Notes under the pieces: model-generated
Databases searched by the model: none
Told to the model about the DNA's origin: nothing
Seen by the model: only the letters and a program-made list of their open reading frames with translations
Program-made: the position numbers and the translations under genes
NCBI GenBank assembly: GCA_902464635.1
Contig: CABQKC010000025.1
Location: 1-27,892 of the forward strand
DNA: 27,892 nt
Origin: an uncultured Caryophanales bacterium
GTDB taxonomy: Bacteria > Bacillota_I > Bacilli_A > RFN20 > CAG-826
Reading direction: 5' to 3'
In this document: positions 1 to 8,201 of the stretch, in pieces
How positions within the stretch are numbered: the stretch's first letter is position 1
How the letters are laid out: every line of letters starts with the position of its first letter

Positions 1-68
1 TATTCAAAAATGCTATTTTTTATTTAGGGCACTGTTAAAAATGGGGAAACTCAAATGAAAAATATCTA

Positions 69-97
69 TTGATATAGCAAGCAAATCCTAGTAATAT
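69..97 (+). promoter_or_regulatory. Promoter of infC-rpmI-rplT
   Basis: A -35 box TTGATA (69-74) and a -10 box TAATAT (92-97) are separated by 17 bp, so transcription should begin near 104. That leaves an untranslated leader of about 140 nt before infC, as expected for an L20-controlled operon. Positions 1-68 upstream contain no gene or motif that I recognise. Confidence 0.7.
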
Positions 98-103
98 ACT
101 TGC

Positions 104-230
104 TGTCGATAAGACGTAGAAAGTAGCCTTCCCGGCTCGCCAGATTCCTTAAGGTATTGGCTTAAGCTACAAAAGAAACATTAGCTTTATTCCCGGGTAA
201 GATACTTAACCCGTTTTTTATCGATAATAT
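104..230 (+). promoter_or_regulatory. L20-type autoregulatory leader of the infC operon
   Basis: This stretch lies between the promoter and the infC ribosome-binding site. It is rich in complementary segments: GTAGCC near 131 can pair with GGCTTAAGCTAC near 158-169, CCTTAAGG is a self-complementary segment, and the leader ends in a terminator hairpin (194-219). The upstream CCCGG (about 139-143) could also compete for the terminator's CGGG. In Bacillus, L20 binds the infC-rpmI-rplT leader and provokes premature termination, and the layout here fits that model. The assignment rests on context and structure; I did not align it to a covariance model. Confidence 0.6.
194..220 (+). terminator. Attenuator terminator in the infC leader
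   Basis: CGGGTAAG (194-201), loop ATA, then CTTAACCCG (205-213) form a stem with one bulged base, followed by six T (214-219). It sits 11 bp before the infC Shine-Dalgarno sequence with no gene end in front of it, so it is a leader attenuator and not a 3' terminator. Confidence 0.65.
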
Positions 231-245
231 GGAGGAATAAATACT

Positions 246-806
246 ATCGCTTACTTTAACCAAGGTGACCAACGCCGCCCACAAAAACGCTTCGACCCAA
301 TAAACGAGCACATCCGTTATCCAGAAGTTATGGTCATTGGACCAACTGGAGAGAATCTAGGAAAAATGTCTTCTAGATCAGCCAACGAATTAGCTGCATC
401 TTATGATCTCGACCTATATTGCGTTGCTCCAAACGCAAATCCGCCCGTCTGCAAAATCGTAAATTACGGAAAGTTACGTTACGAGAAGCAAAAGTCAGAG
501 CGTGCCCAAAGGAAAAATTCCAAAGCGGCAACCTTAAAGGAAATCCAATTGCATATCTCAATTGGCGATCATGACTTGGCAACAAAAGCCAAACAATCGA
601 GAAATTTCCTCTCTTCTGGAGATAAAGTCAACATTCGTGTTGTCTTGAAGGGAAGGGAAATGGCTCACCAAGATTTAGGTGAAGAACTCATGAAGAAGTT
701 CCTAGACCTACTAAGTAGCGATGAATGCGCCTACCAGATTGAAAAACAACCATTCTGGGAAGGGAAATGCTATTCCGCTATAGTATCATCAAAAGGAAAG
801 AAATAA
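246..806 (+). CDS. infC: Translation initiation factor IF-3
   Basis: IF-3 binds the 30S subunit, keeps subunits apart and checks start-codon and initiator-tRNA pairing. Read from 246 the product has 186 residues, normal for the family. The N-terminal domain opens with the typical INEHIRYPEV segment (residues 20-29) followed by GENLGKMS, and the C-terminal domain carries the expected KFLDLL and KQPFWEGK region. The first ATG (330) would delete the conserved N-terminal strand. An in-frame stop at 225-227 limits the 5' end, and no ATG, GTG or TTG lies between. GGAGGA (231-236) stands 9 nt before ATC at 246, so AUC is the likely start; ATA at 237 abuts the ribosome-binding site and is too close. 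Rare start codons in infC are known and serve autoregulation, because IF-3 itself rejects non-canonical starts. First gene of infC-rpmI-rplT. Confidence 0.93.
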   Translation: MAYFNQGDQRRPQKRFDPINEHIRYPEVMVIGPTGENLGKMSSRSANELAASYDLDLYCVAPNANPPVCKIVNYGKLRYEKQKSERAQRKNSKAATLKEIQLHISIGDHDLATKAKQSRNFLSSGDKVNIRVVLKGREMAHQDLGEELMKKFLDLLSSDECAYQIEKQPFWEGKCYSAIVSSKGKK

Positions 807-818
807 GGAGGAAATCTT

Positions 819-1013
819 ATGCCAAAGATGAAGTCCAACCGTTCTTTGATGAAGCGTATCAAAGTTACCGGTAATGGGAAAATTAAATTTATTCACGCTT
901 ACAAGGGACACCATGCCCCATATAAGACTGCAAAGCAATGCCGTCAATTACGCCGTTCAGGCATGTTAGATCGTACTGATTACAAGAGAATCAAGTACAT
1001 GATCGTTAAATAA
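819..1013 (+). CDS. rpmI: Large ribosomal subunit protein bL35
   Basis: A 64-residue, strongly basic protein starting MPKMKSNRSLMKRIKVTGNG, the usual L35 opening, with the HAYKGHHAPYKT segment in the middle. It is a component of the 50S subunit. AAGGAGG stands a few bases before the ATG, 12 bp after the infC stop. It is the second gene of the operon and shares its leader-based control by L20. Full length, nothing unusual. Confidence 0.97.
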   Translation: MPKMKSNRSLMKRIKVTGNGKIKFIHAYKGHHAPYKTAKQCRQLRRSGMLDRTDYKRIKYMIVK

Positions 1014-1026
1014 GGAGGAATAGAAA

Positions 1027-1383
1027 ATGGCTAGAGTTAAAGGTGGCACCGTTACACGTGCACGTCGTAAAAAGATTTTAAAGCAAGCTGAAGGCTATTT
1101 TGGTTCCAAGCATTTATTATTCAAAACTGCTAAAGAACAAGTTTGCCACTCCTTACGTTATGCTTATGATTCCCGTCGCTTAATCAAGAGAGATTTCCGT
1201 AAGCTTTGGATCAAGAGAATCAATGCAGCTTGCCATCTCAATGGCATCTCTTATTCCAAATTCATGGACGGCTTAAAGAAGAGCAACATCCAAATCAACA
1301 GAAAGATGTTATCCGAATTAGCCATCAATGATGAAAAGGCTTTTGCCTCATTAGTTGAAACCGCTAAAGCTGCTAGAAACTAA
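1027..1383 (+). CDS. rplT: Large ribosomal subunit protein bL20
   Basis: A 118-residue L20, the normal length. It opens MARVKGGTVTRARRKKILKQ, the family signature, followed by AEGYFGSKHLLFKTAKEQV and the helical RNA-binding core (YDSRRLIKRDFRKLWIKRIN, about residues 48-67). L20 is needed for early 50S assembly, and in Bacilli it represses its own operon through the infC leader. AAGGAGG precedes the start; the gap to rpmI is 13 bp. A strong hairpin terminator follows. Confidence 0.97.
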   Translation: MARVKGGTVTRARRKKILKQAEGYFGSKHLLFKTAKEQVCHSLRYAYDSRRLIKRDFRKLWIKRINAACHLNGISYSKFMDGLKKSNIQINRKMLSELAINDEKAFASLVETAKAARN

Positions 1384-1405
1384 TTTAGGTATATAAGAAA
1401 GTAAT

Positions 1406-1433
1406 AAAGGTCCCGCAAAGGGACCTTTTTATT
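1406..1433. terminator. Bidirectional terminator between rplT and the C-S lyase gene
   Basis: AAAGGTCCC (1406-1414), loop GCAAA, GGGACCTTT (1420-1428), then TTATTT on the plus strand. The minus strand also gives an A/T-rich tail after the stem, so the hairpin can end both convergent operons. Confidence 0.85.
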
Positions 1434-1443
1434 TGGCTTTTTG

Positions 1444-2586
1444 TTATAAAGATTCAACTGCTTCTTTTAATCTTTTTAAACCCTTAGTTAAAACGGATTT
1501 AGGTACGGCTAAATTCAATCTAACAAAGCTAGAATCTCCATAAATTGAACCGCTAGAAATTATTAAGCCATGTTCTTTGCAAACCTTGATAAAGTCATCT
1601 GCATCCGTTTTTAATGAAGAAATGTTAATCCAAGCAAGGTAAGTTGAAGATGAGTCAACTAATTTAAGTAAAGATATATATGAATGTATGTAAGAAGACA
1701 AAAATAAACGATTATTAGAAATATATTTGTTCACTTCTTCTAGCCAATCTAATGAATTTAAAGCAGCGATTGCAGCAGAACTAGAGAAAAAATTACTCTC
1801 CCCTACATCATCTCTATTAAGTCCAAAATCAACTTTATCCATATAGGCTTCATTAAATGAATAGACCAGACTAGTTTGGATACCTGCAATGTTCCATCCT
1901 TTTGTAGGTGAAAATAAAACTATTCCTACTTCTTTTGCTTCCTTACAACTTGATAGGAACGGAGTAAATAGATTCTTATCTTTTATTAAAGGCGAATGTA
2001 TTTCATCAGAAATAACTAAGACTCCATATTTCCTAGCTAGCCTAGCTATAGTTATCAATTCATCTTTAGAGAAAATATATCCGGTCGGATTATGAGGGGA
2101 GCAAAGAATAAATATCTTTGATTTCTTAAACGCTTCTTCTAGCAAATCTAGATCCAGACTATATTTGTTATCTTTATAAATAAGAGGAATCTTAAAGATA
2201 TTCCTATCGTTATTTCTAATTTCATTAAAGAAACAATTATAGGCTGGAGTTAATGTTGAAATAAAATCCCCTTTATTGGAGAAAGATTTAATTAGACTAG
2301 ATAAAGAAGGCAAAACACCTAAAGAAAAAGCTTTTCTAGCCTCTTTTATATCAAAGTTATACATCTTTAGATAATATTCATTATAGGCATTAAATAATTC
2401 TTCTTTTGGATAAACATATCCATAGCTGCCTAGTTCAACTCTTTTTAGTAATGCTTCCTTGATTTTAGGGGCCACATAGAAATCCATATCCGCGATAGAA
2501 AGAGGGATTTCATTTGGCTTTACATCATATTTTGCATAATCCAAACCGTATTTATTTGGATAGGAATCAAAATCAAATTTGCTCAT
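1444..2586 (-). CDS. PatB/MalY-type PLP C-S lyase (cystathionine beta-lyase-like)
   Basis: A 380-residue fold-type I PLP enzyme of the MalY/PatB group, which cleaves C-S bonds of cystathionine or cysteine to give homocysteine or sulfide, pyruvate and ammonia. The opening (FDFDSYP..., then PLSIADMDFYVAP at residues 28-40) is characteristic of this group. CSPHNPTG lies at 162-169, the PLP-ring Asp194 in SDEIHSPL, the Schiff-base Lys229 in SPTKGWNIAG and the carboxylate-binding Arg356 in FVRLNLA. Its ATG overlaps the end of the DUF3737 gene by 14 bp; it is the last gene of the ezrA-thiI operon. The company of cysteine desulfurase and ThiI fits sulfur metabolism, but aminotransferase activity cannot be excluded from sequence alone. 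Confidence 0.85.
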   Translation of the reverse strand: MSKFDFDSYPNKYGLDYAKYDVKPNEIPLSIADMDFYVAPKIKEALLKRVELGSYGYVYPKEELFNAYNEYYLKMYNFDIKEARKAFSLGVLPSLSSLIKSFSNKGDFISTLTPAYNCFFNEIRNNDRNIFKIPLIYKDNKYSLDLDLLEEAFKKSKIFILCSPHNPTGYIFSKDELITIARLARKYGVLVISDEIHSPLIKDKNLFTPFLSSCKEAKEVGIVLFSPTKGWNIAGIQTSLVYSFNEAYMDKVDFGLNRDDVGESNFFSSSAAIAALNSLDWLEEVNKYISNNRLFLSSYIHSYISLLKLVDSSSTYLAWINISSLKTDADDFIKVCKEHGLIISSGSIYGDSSFVRLNLAVPKSVLTKGLKRLKEAVESL

Positions 2587-3403
2587 ATTTAACCTGCTTT
2601 GTATCTATAGATTCGTCGTCTTGAACTAATTCGTCTATGCCCTTGGATTCGATATATCCTGAAATTGGATTCTTAACCGAAGATATTCTAGAAGTAACTT
2701 TAGCAAAGATATTTGAACAATATTCAAACATCAAATCACCTCCATAAATATCGCAGTCATTTATAATTAGATTATCTATATAGCAAAATCCTTGGTGAGA
2801 CTTGATCTTAGAGTCAAGAAATCTTAAATAAGAAGAATTCCAACCAATATATTCTCCATATATAGAAGAAGAAATAACCATAACGTTTTTACAGTTCCAA
2901 AAAGCATCTTTGCTATTTAGAAAGCAATTTATCAATATGATGTTTTTTGCACTGTCAAAAGGATAATTTCCCTTTATCAAACAGTTCTCTAAAACAATTT
3001 CTTCTGAGCCTAAAAATAAGTAGTCTCCTTCAAGAACACTATTCTTTATATTGACATTTTTACAATACCAAAATGACTCAGTCGAATTTAGTAAGATTGA
3101 ATCTTTAACATTGACATTTTCTAGTCGCCTAAAATTCTTATTCGCACCTATATAGACATTGCTAAAATAATAATCAGATCCATACCAAAAGCAAGCATGT
3201 GCATCCAATATGAAATAAGAGTTATAGACCTTGATATTCTTTCCATACCATAAAGGATATTTATAAGAAAATGTAGAATCTAAAACAGTTATATTTTTCC
3301 CTTCTTTTAAAGGGGACTCTCCATCATGAAAATAAGAAGAAGAAACTTCTAAATCAGTTTGTTTGAATAAGCTTCTTTCTCCTTGGTAAATAGATTTGAA
3401 CAT
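2573..3403 (-). CDS. DUF3737 family protein
   Basis: The function of this family is not known. The start at 3403 gives 276 residues opening MFKSIYQGERSLFKQ, the usual family opening, with AAGGA 9 nt upstream; an in-frame upstream start would run into thiI. The body is a run of short strand-forming repeats of about 20 residues, such as CKNVNIKNSVLEGDY and SEEIVLENCLIKGNY, with recurring FWY/FWN aromatic turns. This pattern is typical of a right-handed parallel beta-helix. No signal peptide or membrane segment is present, so it is cytoplasmic. It starts 4 bp after thiI and overlaps the following C-S lyase gene, so it is translated within the sulfur operon; a link to that pathway is only inferred from position. 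Confidence 0.82.
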   Translation of the reverse strand: MFKSIYQGERSLFKQTDLEVSSSYFHDGESPLKEGKNITVLDSTFSYKYPLWYGKNIKVYNSYFILDAHACFWYGSDYYFSNVYIGANKNFRRLENVNVKDSILLNSTESFWYCKNVNIKNSVLEGDYLFLGSEEIVLENCLIKGNYPFDSAKNIILINCFLNSKDAFWNCKNVMVISSSIYGEYIGWNSSYLRFLDSKIKSHQGFCYIDNLIINDCDIYGGDLMFEYCSNIFAKVTSRISSVKNPISGYIESKGIDELVQDDESIDTKQVKYEQI

Positions 3404-3407
3404 ATAT

Positions 3408-4574
3408 TTAATCCTTAGATGATATATAGATAGTTTCAAGATTATCGACCGCTTCTTGGATTAAACTCTTGTAGTCGAATTTCTCTTCATATTTCAAACA
3501 CTCATCTAGCCTTGGCTTTGTCTTTGGACGTTTTGGTTTGAATATTGTGCAGCAATCTTCATAAGGCCTAATGGATATTTCATAAGTGTTGATTTTCTTT
3601 GATGTATCAATAATTGAGAGTTTATCCATCGTGGCTAATGGACGTAAGATTGGGAAATTAGTAACTTCATTAATGACTTGGATAGATTCTAAAGTTTGAG
3701 AGGCAACTTGGCCAATAGATTCACCAGTCGCGACTGCCAAGGCATTATTACGTCTAGCAACTTCAGTTCCAATGCGCATCATCATTCTTCTCATGATGGT
3801 AATGCAATAAGGTTCAGCTACATATTTATAAATTTCTTCCTGGAGCTTTGTAAAAGGAACTATCTGGAGTTTTATATCCATTTGGAATTCATTTAATTCC
3901 TTTAAGATATCTTGCAATTTATCAATAACTGATGCCGATGTATATGGAGGGGAAGCAAAATGTAAACATTCAATTTTTATCCCTCTTCTAATTAAAGAAA
4001 ACGCCGCGACAGGAGAATCGATCCCGCCAGAAAGAAGCAAAGTAACCTTGCCATTCATTCCTAATGGATATCCTCCTAACCCTGGATAATCATGAAGAGA
4101 TAAATAGGCTTCATTATCATTGATTAATATTTTCAATTTGCCTTCTGGGGTATGCAAATCTACTTTTGATTCGGGAACATTTCTTAAAATATAATCCCCA
4201 ATAAGGCAATTGAGTTCATAACTTGATAAATCAAAAGCACGTATAGATTTGTGAGAATCTACTTTAAATCTCTTGATATTTTCTCTTTTTATCATTTCTA
4301 GAGACTTTTCTTTTAAAGTATCTAAATCTAGAGAGCATTTCTCTACTAAGGAAATCTTTTGGATGCCAGAGACATCTTGGAGTCTAGCAATTACTTCATC
4401 TAGATTATCCTTTAATAAATATATATAGATATGGTCCCTAGTATATCTAGTCTCGACCTCAAATTTCTTTAAGGCTCTTCTTATATTTTGATAAAGGCAT
4501 CGAATAAATATTTTCTTATTATCACCCTTGGTAGATAATTCGCCATAATGGACCATTAAGTAGGAATCGTTCAT
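3408..4574 (-). CDS. thiI: tRNA 4-thiouridine synthase ThiI
   Basis: ThiI adenylates U8 of tRNA and inserts sulfur delivered by a cysteine desulfurase to make s4U. This 388-residue protein has the N-terminal ferredoxin-like and THUMP region (about 1-165), the PP-loop SGGIDSPVAA (182-191) and HFASPPYTS just after it. The C-terminal part contains YEDCCTIFKPKRPKTKP, typical of the family. It lacks the extra rhodanese domain of E. coli ThiI, as in Bacillus, so sulfur should come directly from the partner desulfurase. Its ATG overlaps the desulfurase stop by 4 bp, which supports translational coupling with that partner. Confidence 0.95.
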   Translation of the reverse strand: MNDSYLMVHYGELSTKGDNKKIFIRCLYQNIRRALKKFEVETRYTRDHIYIYLLKDNLDEVIARLQDVSGIQKISLVEKCSLDLDTLKEKSLEMIKRENIKRFKVDSHKSIRAFDLSSYELNCLIGDYILRNVPESKVDLHTPEGKLKILINDNEAYLSLHDYPGLGGYPLGMNGKVTLLLSGGIDSPVAAFSLIRRGIKIECLHFASPPYTSASVIDKLQDILKELNEFQMDIKLQIVPFTKLQEEIYKYVAEPYCITIMRRMMMRIGTEVARRNNALAVATGESIGQVASQTLESIQVINEVTNFPILRPLATMDKLSIIDTSKKINTYEISIRPYEDCCTIFKPKRPKTKPRLDECLKYEEKFDYKSLIQEAVDNLETIYISSKD

Positions 4575-5704
4575 ATAGTCTTTGTCTCCTTTAAAAGTCT
4601 TTCTAATTCTTGGATAAATATATCAATTTCTTCTTTGCTGGTAGCAAAAGAAAATGAAATTCTAATTGGATTATGCGCTTGTTTTGAATTTTTCCCCATT
4701 GCAGTCAAGACATATGAAGAAGGTTCGCCTTTAGAAGAACAAGCCGAAACGCTAGATACACATATGCCTTTATTTGATAAGCCTTCAACAACTACAGAAG
4801 CCTTATTTTTCTCCAATGATATAGAAGTAACAAACGGGCTTCCTTTTTTTGTTGAGTTAAGTGAAATTGAAGGAATTGCTTCTAATTTTGAATAAAGATA
4901 GTCCCTTAATTGATACACGTGTCCACTCTTTTCCTTTAATAAAGATAAAGTAGTCTTTAAGGCAATATAGGTAGAATAACTAGAAGCTACATCAACTGTG
5001 CCAGAACGGAGTGAATATTCTTGTTCCCCACCATAAACTAATGGAACAAATTGGACTTTCTTTTTATAGACTAGGCATCCGTTCCCTTTAACACCACCAA
5101 TTTTGTGGGCAGAAAAGGAAAACATATCAAATATAGAATAATCTAGATCAATTTTTCCTATAGCCTGGGTCAAATCTGAATGGAAGAAACATTTTGGATA
5201 AGATTTAATTATATTAGCAATGTCTTTTACTGGATTTATTGCACCTGTCTCGTTATTTACTCCCATGATGGATACTAAAATGACATCATCGTCCATCAAA
5301 GATTTAAAGGCTTCTAGATCAATTTCCCCATCTTCTTTTAAAGGAACATAATCAACCTTAAATCCAAATAATTCCTTCATTTGGATCAATGGATTCAATA
5401 TAGATGGATGTTCCCCTAAAGAAGTAATAATCCTATTGCCCCTATTCTTATATTTAAATGGGACACCTTTTAAAACAAGGTTATTAGCTTCCGTGGCACT
5501 AGAAGTAAAAATCAGATTATCAACTTTATCTACATTTAATAAAGACAAGATTCCATTTCTAGCCTCTTCAAGTAGCTTCTTGCTTTCATAGCCATAGAAA
5601 TGCAGGCTAGAAGGGTTTCCAAAATGATTGGTATTGATATCTTTATAAACTTCTAGGACCGATTCAAAAGGAGCGCTTGTTGCGCAATAATCCAAATAAA
5701 TCAT
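4571..5704 (-). CDS. Cysteine desulfurase (NifS/IscS-like, NifZ-type partner of ThiI)
   Basis: A 377-residue PLP enzyme that takes sulfur from L-cysteine as a persulfide. It opens MIYLDYCATS, with the HFGNPSSLH segment at 27-35, His99 in GEHPSIL, Asp177 and Gln180 in FFHSDLTQ, the PLP Lys201 in FSAHKIGG and the catalytic Cys322 in SVSACSSKG. The length and short catalytic loop suit the class I desulfurase that Bacillus keeps next to thiI. The gene begins 3 bp from the end of ezrA and overlaps thiI by 4 bp, so the product most likely feeds s4U synthesis. No iscU gene is nearby, so a role in Fe-S assembly is not indicated here. Confidence 0.93.
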   Translation of the reverse strand: MIYLDYCATSAPFESVLEVYKDINTNHFGNPSSLHFYGYESKKLLEEARNGILSLLNVDKVDNLIFTSSATEANNLVLKGVPFKYKNRGNRIITSLGEHPSILNPLIQMKELFGFKVDYVPLKEDGEIDLEAFKSLMDDDVILVSIMGVNNETGAINPVKDIANIIKSYPKCFFHSDLTQAIGKIDLDYSIFDMFSFSAHKIGGVKGNGCLVYKKKVQFVPLVYGGEQEYSLRSGTVDVASSYSTYIALKTTLSLLKEKSGHVYQLRDYLYSKLEAIPSISLNSTKKGSPFVTSISLEKNKASVVVEGLSNKGICVSSVSACSSKGEPSSYVLTAMGKNSKQAHNPIRISFSFATSKEEIDIFIQELERLLKETKTI

Positions 5705-5706
5705 AA

Positions 5707-7419
5707 TTATTCACCCGCAATGCGCTTTAAGACGGCATTGGTTTCATCATAAGCTTTCTTGAATTCACCAGAGAAATAAAATCCTTCGGCTTGTTTCAAG
5801 GTGGCATCCATTTCGCCTAGATGCCTTCTATCCCTATTGGCAAATAGAATAGATCCATTGGCCATAAGCATTTGTTGATAATCTTCTTTTGTGGAATTGA
5901 ACACTGATTCCCCCACTTGGTTTAATTCGTTTTCGAGCTGATTAATAAGTGCAACATCAATTGGAAGGCTATTCAGCTTTGTATAGATTTGATTAAGCAA
6001 GTCATAACATCTATCAATATCAGGTTGGTATTTCTTATTTAATGCAGGAATATCCATCAAACGAAGATAATATTCTGCATCTTTCATCTTCGTATCGAAA
6101 GTTGAAACGCTATTGAAGGCAACTTCAGAATCATTCTTTAAAGATAATAGGTATCTATCGAAATCGTCTATTGCCTGGCTAGTCGAATTAGATTCATCAT
6201 TAAGCAAATTCATCTTCTCTACTAGAATTGTATATGGTTGTTTTGTAACGGAGTGAATAAATGTATCAAGGCTACGTTTGGTGGCACCTGCTTTATTTAC
6301 TAAAACTTTAATTGCACCAATCTTTGCATTTTCTTCTTCTGAGATTACATAGATTTTCTTAACTTCGGGAAGTGAATTGCATAAACGAATATATTTCTTA
6401 TCTATTGAATTTGCATAGGAATAAACCTTATCACAGTCGCTTTCAAATGATACCCTAGCATCTTTTTCCTTTTCAAAAGAATTAAAATAATCATCGATTT
6501 GGGCAAGCATGCCATCTAATCTTTCATTAACCCCATCAAGTTCAAATTTCTGAACAGAATTAGTAAGGACATTTAATTCCCTTCTCATGTCTTCAATATT
6601 TCCTTTGACCAACAAGTGATGCAAAGGATATCCAGAAGAAAGAAGCTCTTCATATTTATTTTCTAAGGAAGCAAGTTTTTCTGGTATTACGCTTTGTATA
6701 GTAACGCAGATATTAGGCATTTCCTTTATGACATTAGCTAATTCTTTCAAAACTTTTGAAATCTCAGGAAGCCTATTGTTAGCGTCATCATATTGAGCGG
6801 ATTCAACATAAGATTCAAAATCTTTAAATCTATCATCCAATTTATTGAACACAGTCTCAAATGAAGGGGCGACCAAAGTCAAATCAGCTTGCTTGACATA
6901 ATAATCTTGCTTAATTTTCCTAAGTTCCTCTTTGAGCATTAAAGATTTTTGACGGCATTCTTCTTCTGGCTTAATAACGACCAAAAGATCGCTATTTAAG
7001 GAATTGACTTCATCATCATAAGAATCAATTACTTCTTTGGCCTTAGGGAGAGCAGCTTTCAAGGCTTTATAATCACGGTCGCTTAATAAATCCTTAAGAT
7101 CATTAATCGTGGTTTTTGCACTTGCATCGCCTTTATCACGAATATCCTTGAATCTTTTATTGAAGGTCATGTGGGTATTTACATATAGGAGATTAGTTAG
7201 TGAAATAATCTCGATACGTTTAACGTATTGGGAATCCTGTCCGAATAAAAGGGCATGGAGATATTCAAACCTTCTAGATAGTTCCCTGACTTGTTTTTTA
7301 TAACGTAACCCAGAGAATAAAAGGAAATAAAACAGTATCCCGATTAAGGCAGCTCCGCATATTGAGCCAATTACGATTCCTACGATAGCAGGTGTAGATA
7401 AATAAATGTTTGTTTTCAT
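5707..7419 (-). CDS. ezrA: Septation ring formation regulator EzrA
   Basis: EzrA is a membrane-anchored, spectrin-like protein that restrains FtsZ ring formation and helps cell-wall synthesis at the septum. This copy has 570 residues, close to the family norm. One membrane segment (about residues 11-36) is near the N terminus, leaving nearly the whole protein in the cytoplasm. The remainder is helical coiled coil with several repeats, including the family-typical segment near residues 243-270 that reads IPEKLASLENKYEELLSSGYP. No Shine-Dalgarno sequence precedes ATG 7419; instead an 18-bp palindrome covers the start. It leads the ezrA-desulfurase-thiI-DUF3737-lyase operon, an order matching ezrA-nifZ-thiI of Bacillus. 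Confidence 0.9.
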   Translation of the reverse strand: MKTNIYLSTPAIVGIVIGSICGAALIGILFYFLLFSGLRYKKQVRELSRRFEYLHALLFGQDSQYVKRIEIISLTNLLYVNTHMTFNKRFKDIRDKGDASAKTTINDLKDLLSDRDYKALKAALPKAKEVIDSYDDEVNSLNSDLLVVIKPEEECRQKSLMLKEELRKIKQDYYVKQADLTLVAPSFETVFNKLDDRFKDFESYVESAQYDDANNRLPEISKVLKELANVIKEMPNICVTIQSVIPEKLASLENKYEELLSSGYPLHHLLVKGNIEDMRRELNVLTNSVQKFELDGVNERLDGMLAQIDDYFNSFEKEKDARVSFESDCDKVYSYANSIDKKYIRLCNSLPEVKKIYVISEEENAKIGAIKVLVNKAGATKRSLDTFIHSVTKQPYTILVEKMNLLNDESNSTSQAIDDFDRYLLSLKNDSEVAFNSVSTFDTKMKDAEYYLRLMDIPALNKKYQPDIDRCYDLLNQIYTKLNSLPIDVALINQLENELNQVGESVFNSTKEDYQQMLMANGSILFANRDRRHLGEMDATLKQAEGFYFSGEFKKAYDETNAVLKRIAGE

Positions 7420-7435
7420 ATGATATATATCATAT
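7418..7435. promoter_or_regulatory. 18-bp perfect palindrome over the ezrA start
   Basis: ATATGATATATATCATAT is perfectly self-complementary and covers the first bases of ezrA. On the minus strand it contains TGATATGAT, which reads as an extended -10 element ending 9 nt before the ATG. It may be an operator, or simply part of a promoter for a nearly leaderless transcript. Confidence 0.4.
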
Positions 7436-7550
7436 CACTAGGAACGTTATATATTCGAGATGGAAAATTAAAAATTATAGATTTTTACATATGAAATGAT
7501 TTTTAGGCAAAGATGAGTATACTTATCTAGGCTAAAAGGAAGTATTGAAG

Positions 7551-8129
7551 ATGGAACAAGAAAAGCAAATTACATTCCTAACAGATTTCTTTGGGGTAAT
7601 TGTCGATGAGATGGGACCTCAGTTTTTTAAGAAGCATTTCGGAGAACAAGGTTCAATCATCAAAGACAGATATTTTAATAAAGTCGATATAGGCGAGATT
7701 AGTTTTGATGAAGCATTAAGAATGATTGCTAAAGACTACGATTATAAATACGAGGATGTTAGAAATGAGTTCTATTCTTACCTTAAGCTAAAACCAAAAA
7801 CAGTCGAATTACTAAAGCAAATAAAAAAGAAGGCAAATGTAGTCTTATGCAGCAATGCTGGAAAGCATTTGGTTGAGGACATTATATCAAAATTCAATCT
7901 ATCTCCTATTTTTGACAAGGTCTTTATTTCCTATAAATACCATATGGCTAAACCGGATTTGAATTTCTTTTTGCTAGCTAAAAATTCTTTCCCAAATTCT
8001 AAGACTTATTACATGTTAGATGACAACATGAAAAACCTAGAGAATTTAGGGAAAATCGATATACGTCCCCTCCATTTTGTCTCTGAAGACCAATTAGAAA
8101 AAGATCTAGCAAATTTGAATTTGCTTTAA
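7551..8129 (+). CDS. HAD-superfamily hydrolase
   Basis: A 192-residue HAD phosphatase-like protein. Motif I is FLTDFFGVI with the nucleophile Asp12; the usual second Asp is replaced by Phe14, an arrangement also found in YihX-like members. Motif II is Ser101 in LCSNAG, motif III Lys134 in AKPDLNFF, and motif IV Asp157-Asp158 in MLDDNMKNL. The helical cap (about residues 20-85) puts it with the C1-cap subfamily IA. Substrate unknown. AAGGAAG (7536-7542) stands 8 nt before ATG 7551; the in-frame TTG at 7545 is too close to it. It is divergent from ezrA and upstream of the protease lipoprotein, with no clear terminator between them, so they may share a transcript. Confidence 0.85.
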   Translation: MEQEKQITFLTDFFGVIVDEMGPQFFKKHFGEQGSIIKDRYFNKVDIGEISFDEALRMIAKDYDYKYEDVRNEFYSYLKLKPKTVELLKQIKKKANVVLCSNAGKHLVEDIISKFNLSPIFDKVFISYKYHMAKPDLNFFLLAKNSFPNSKTYYMLDDNMKNLENLGKIDIRPLHFVSEDQLEKDLANLNLL

Positions 8130-8201
8130 TTAAAAAAGTATTTTTCTTTTCAAGAATTAATTTTCCCCTTAGAATTTTCTATCCCGAAGGAGGGAAAATT
8201 C

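Noticed and set aside
330..806. ATG 330 as the start of infC
   Set aside because: It would remove the conserved first strand of IF-3 (INEHIRYPEV), and it lacks a ribosome-binding site, whereas GGAGGA precedes ATC 246.
3404..3439. Longer DUF3737 start inside thiI
   Set aside because: The family starts at MFKSIYQGERS; the upstream extension only overlaps thiI.
8130..8185. Terminator between the HAD and M6 genes
   Set aside because: AAAAAAGTATTTTT is an AT-only pairing with no GC stem, so it is unlikely to terminate.
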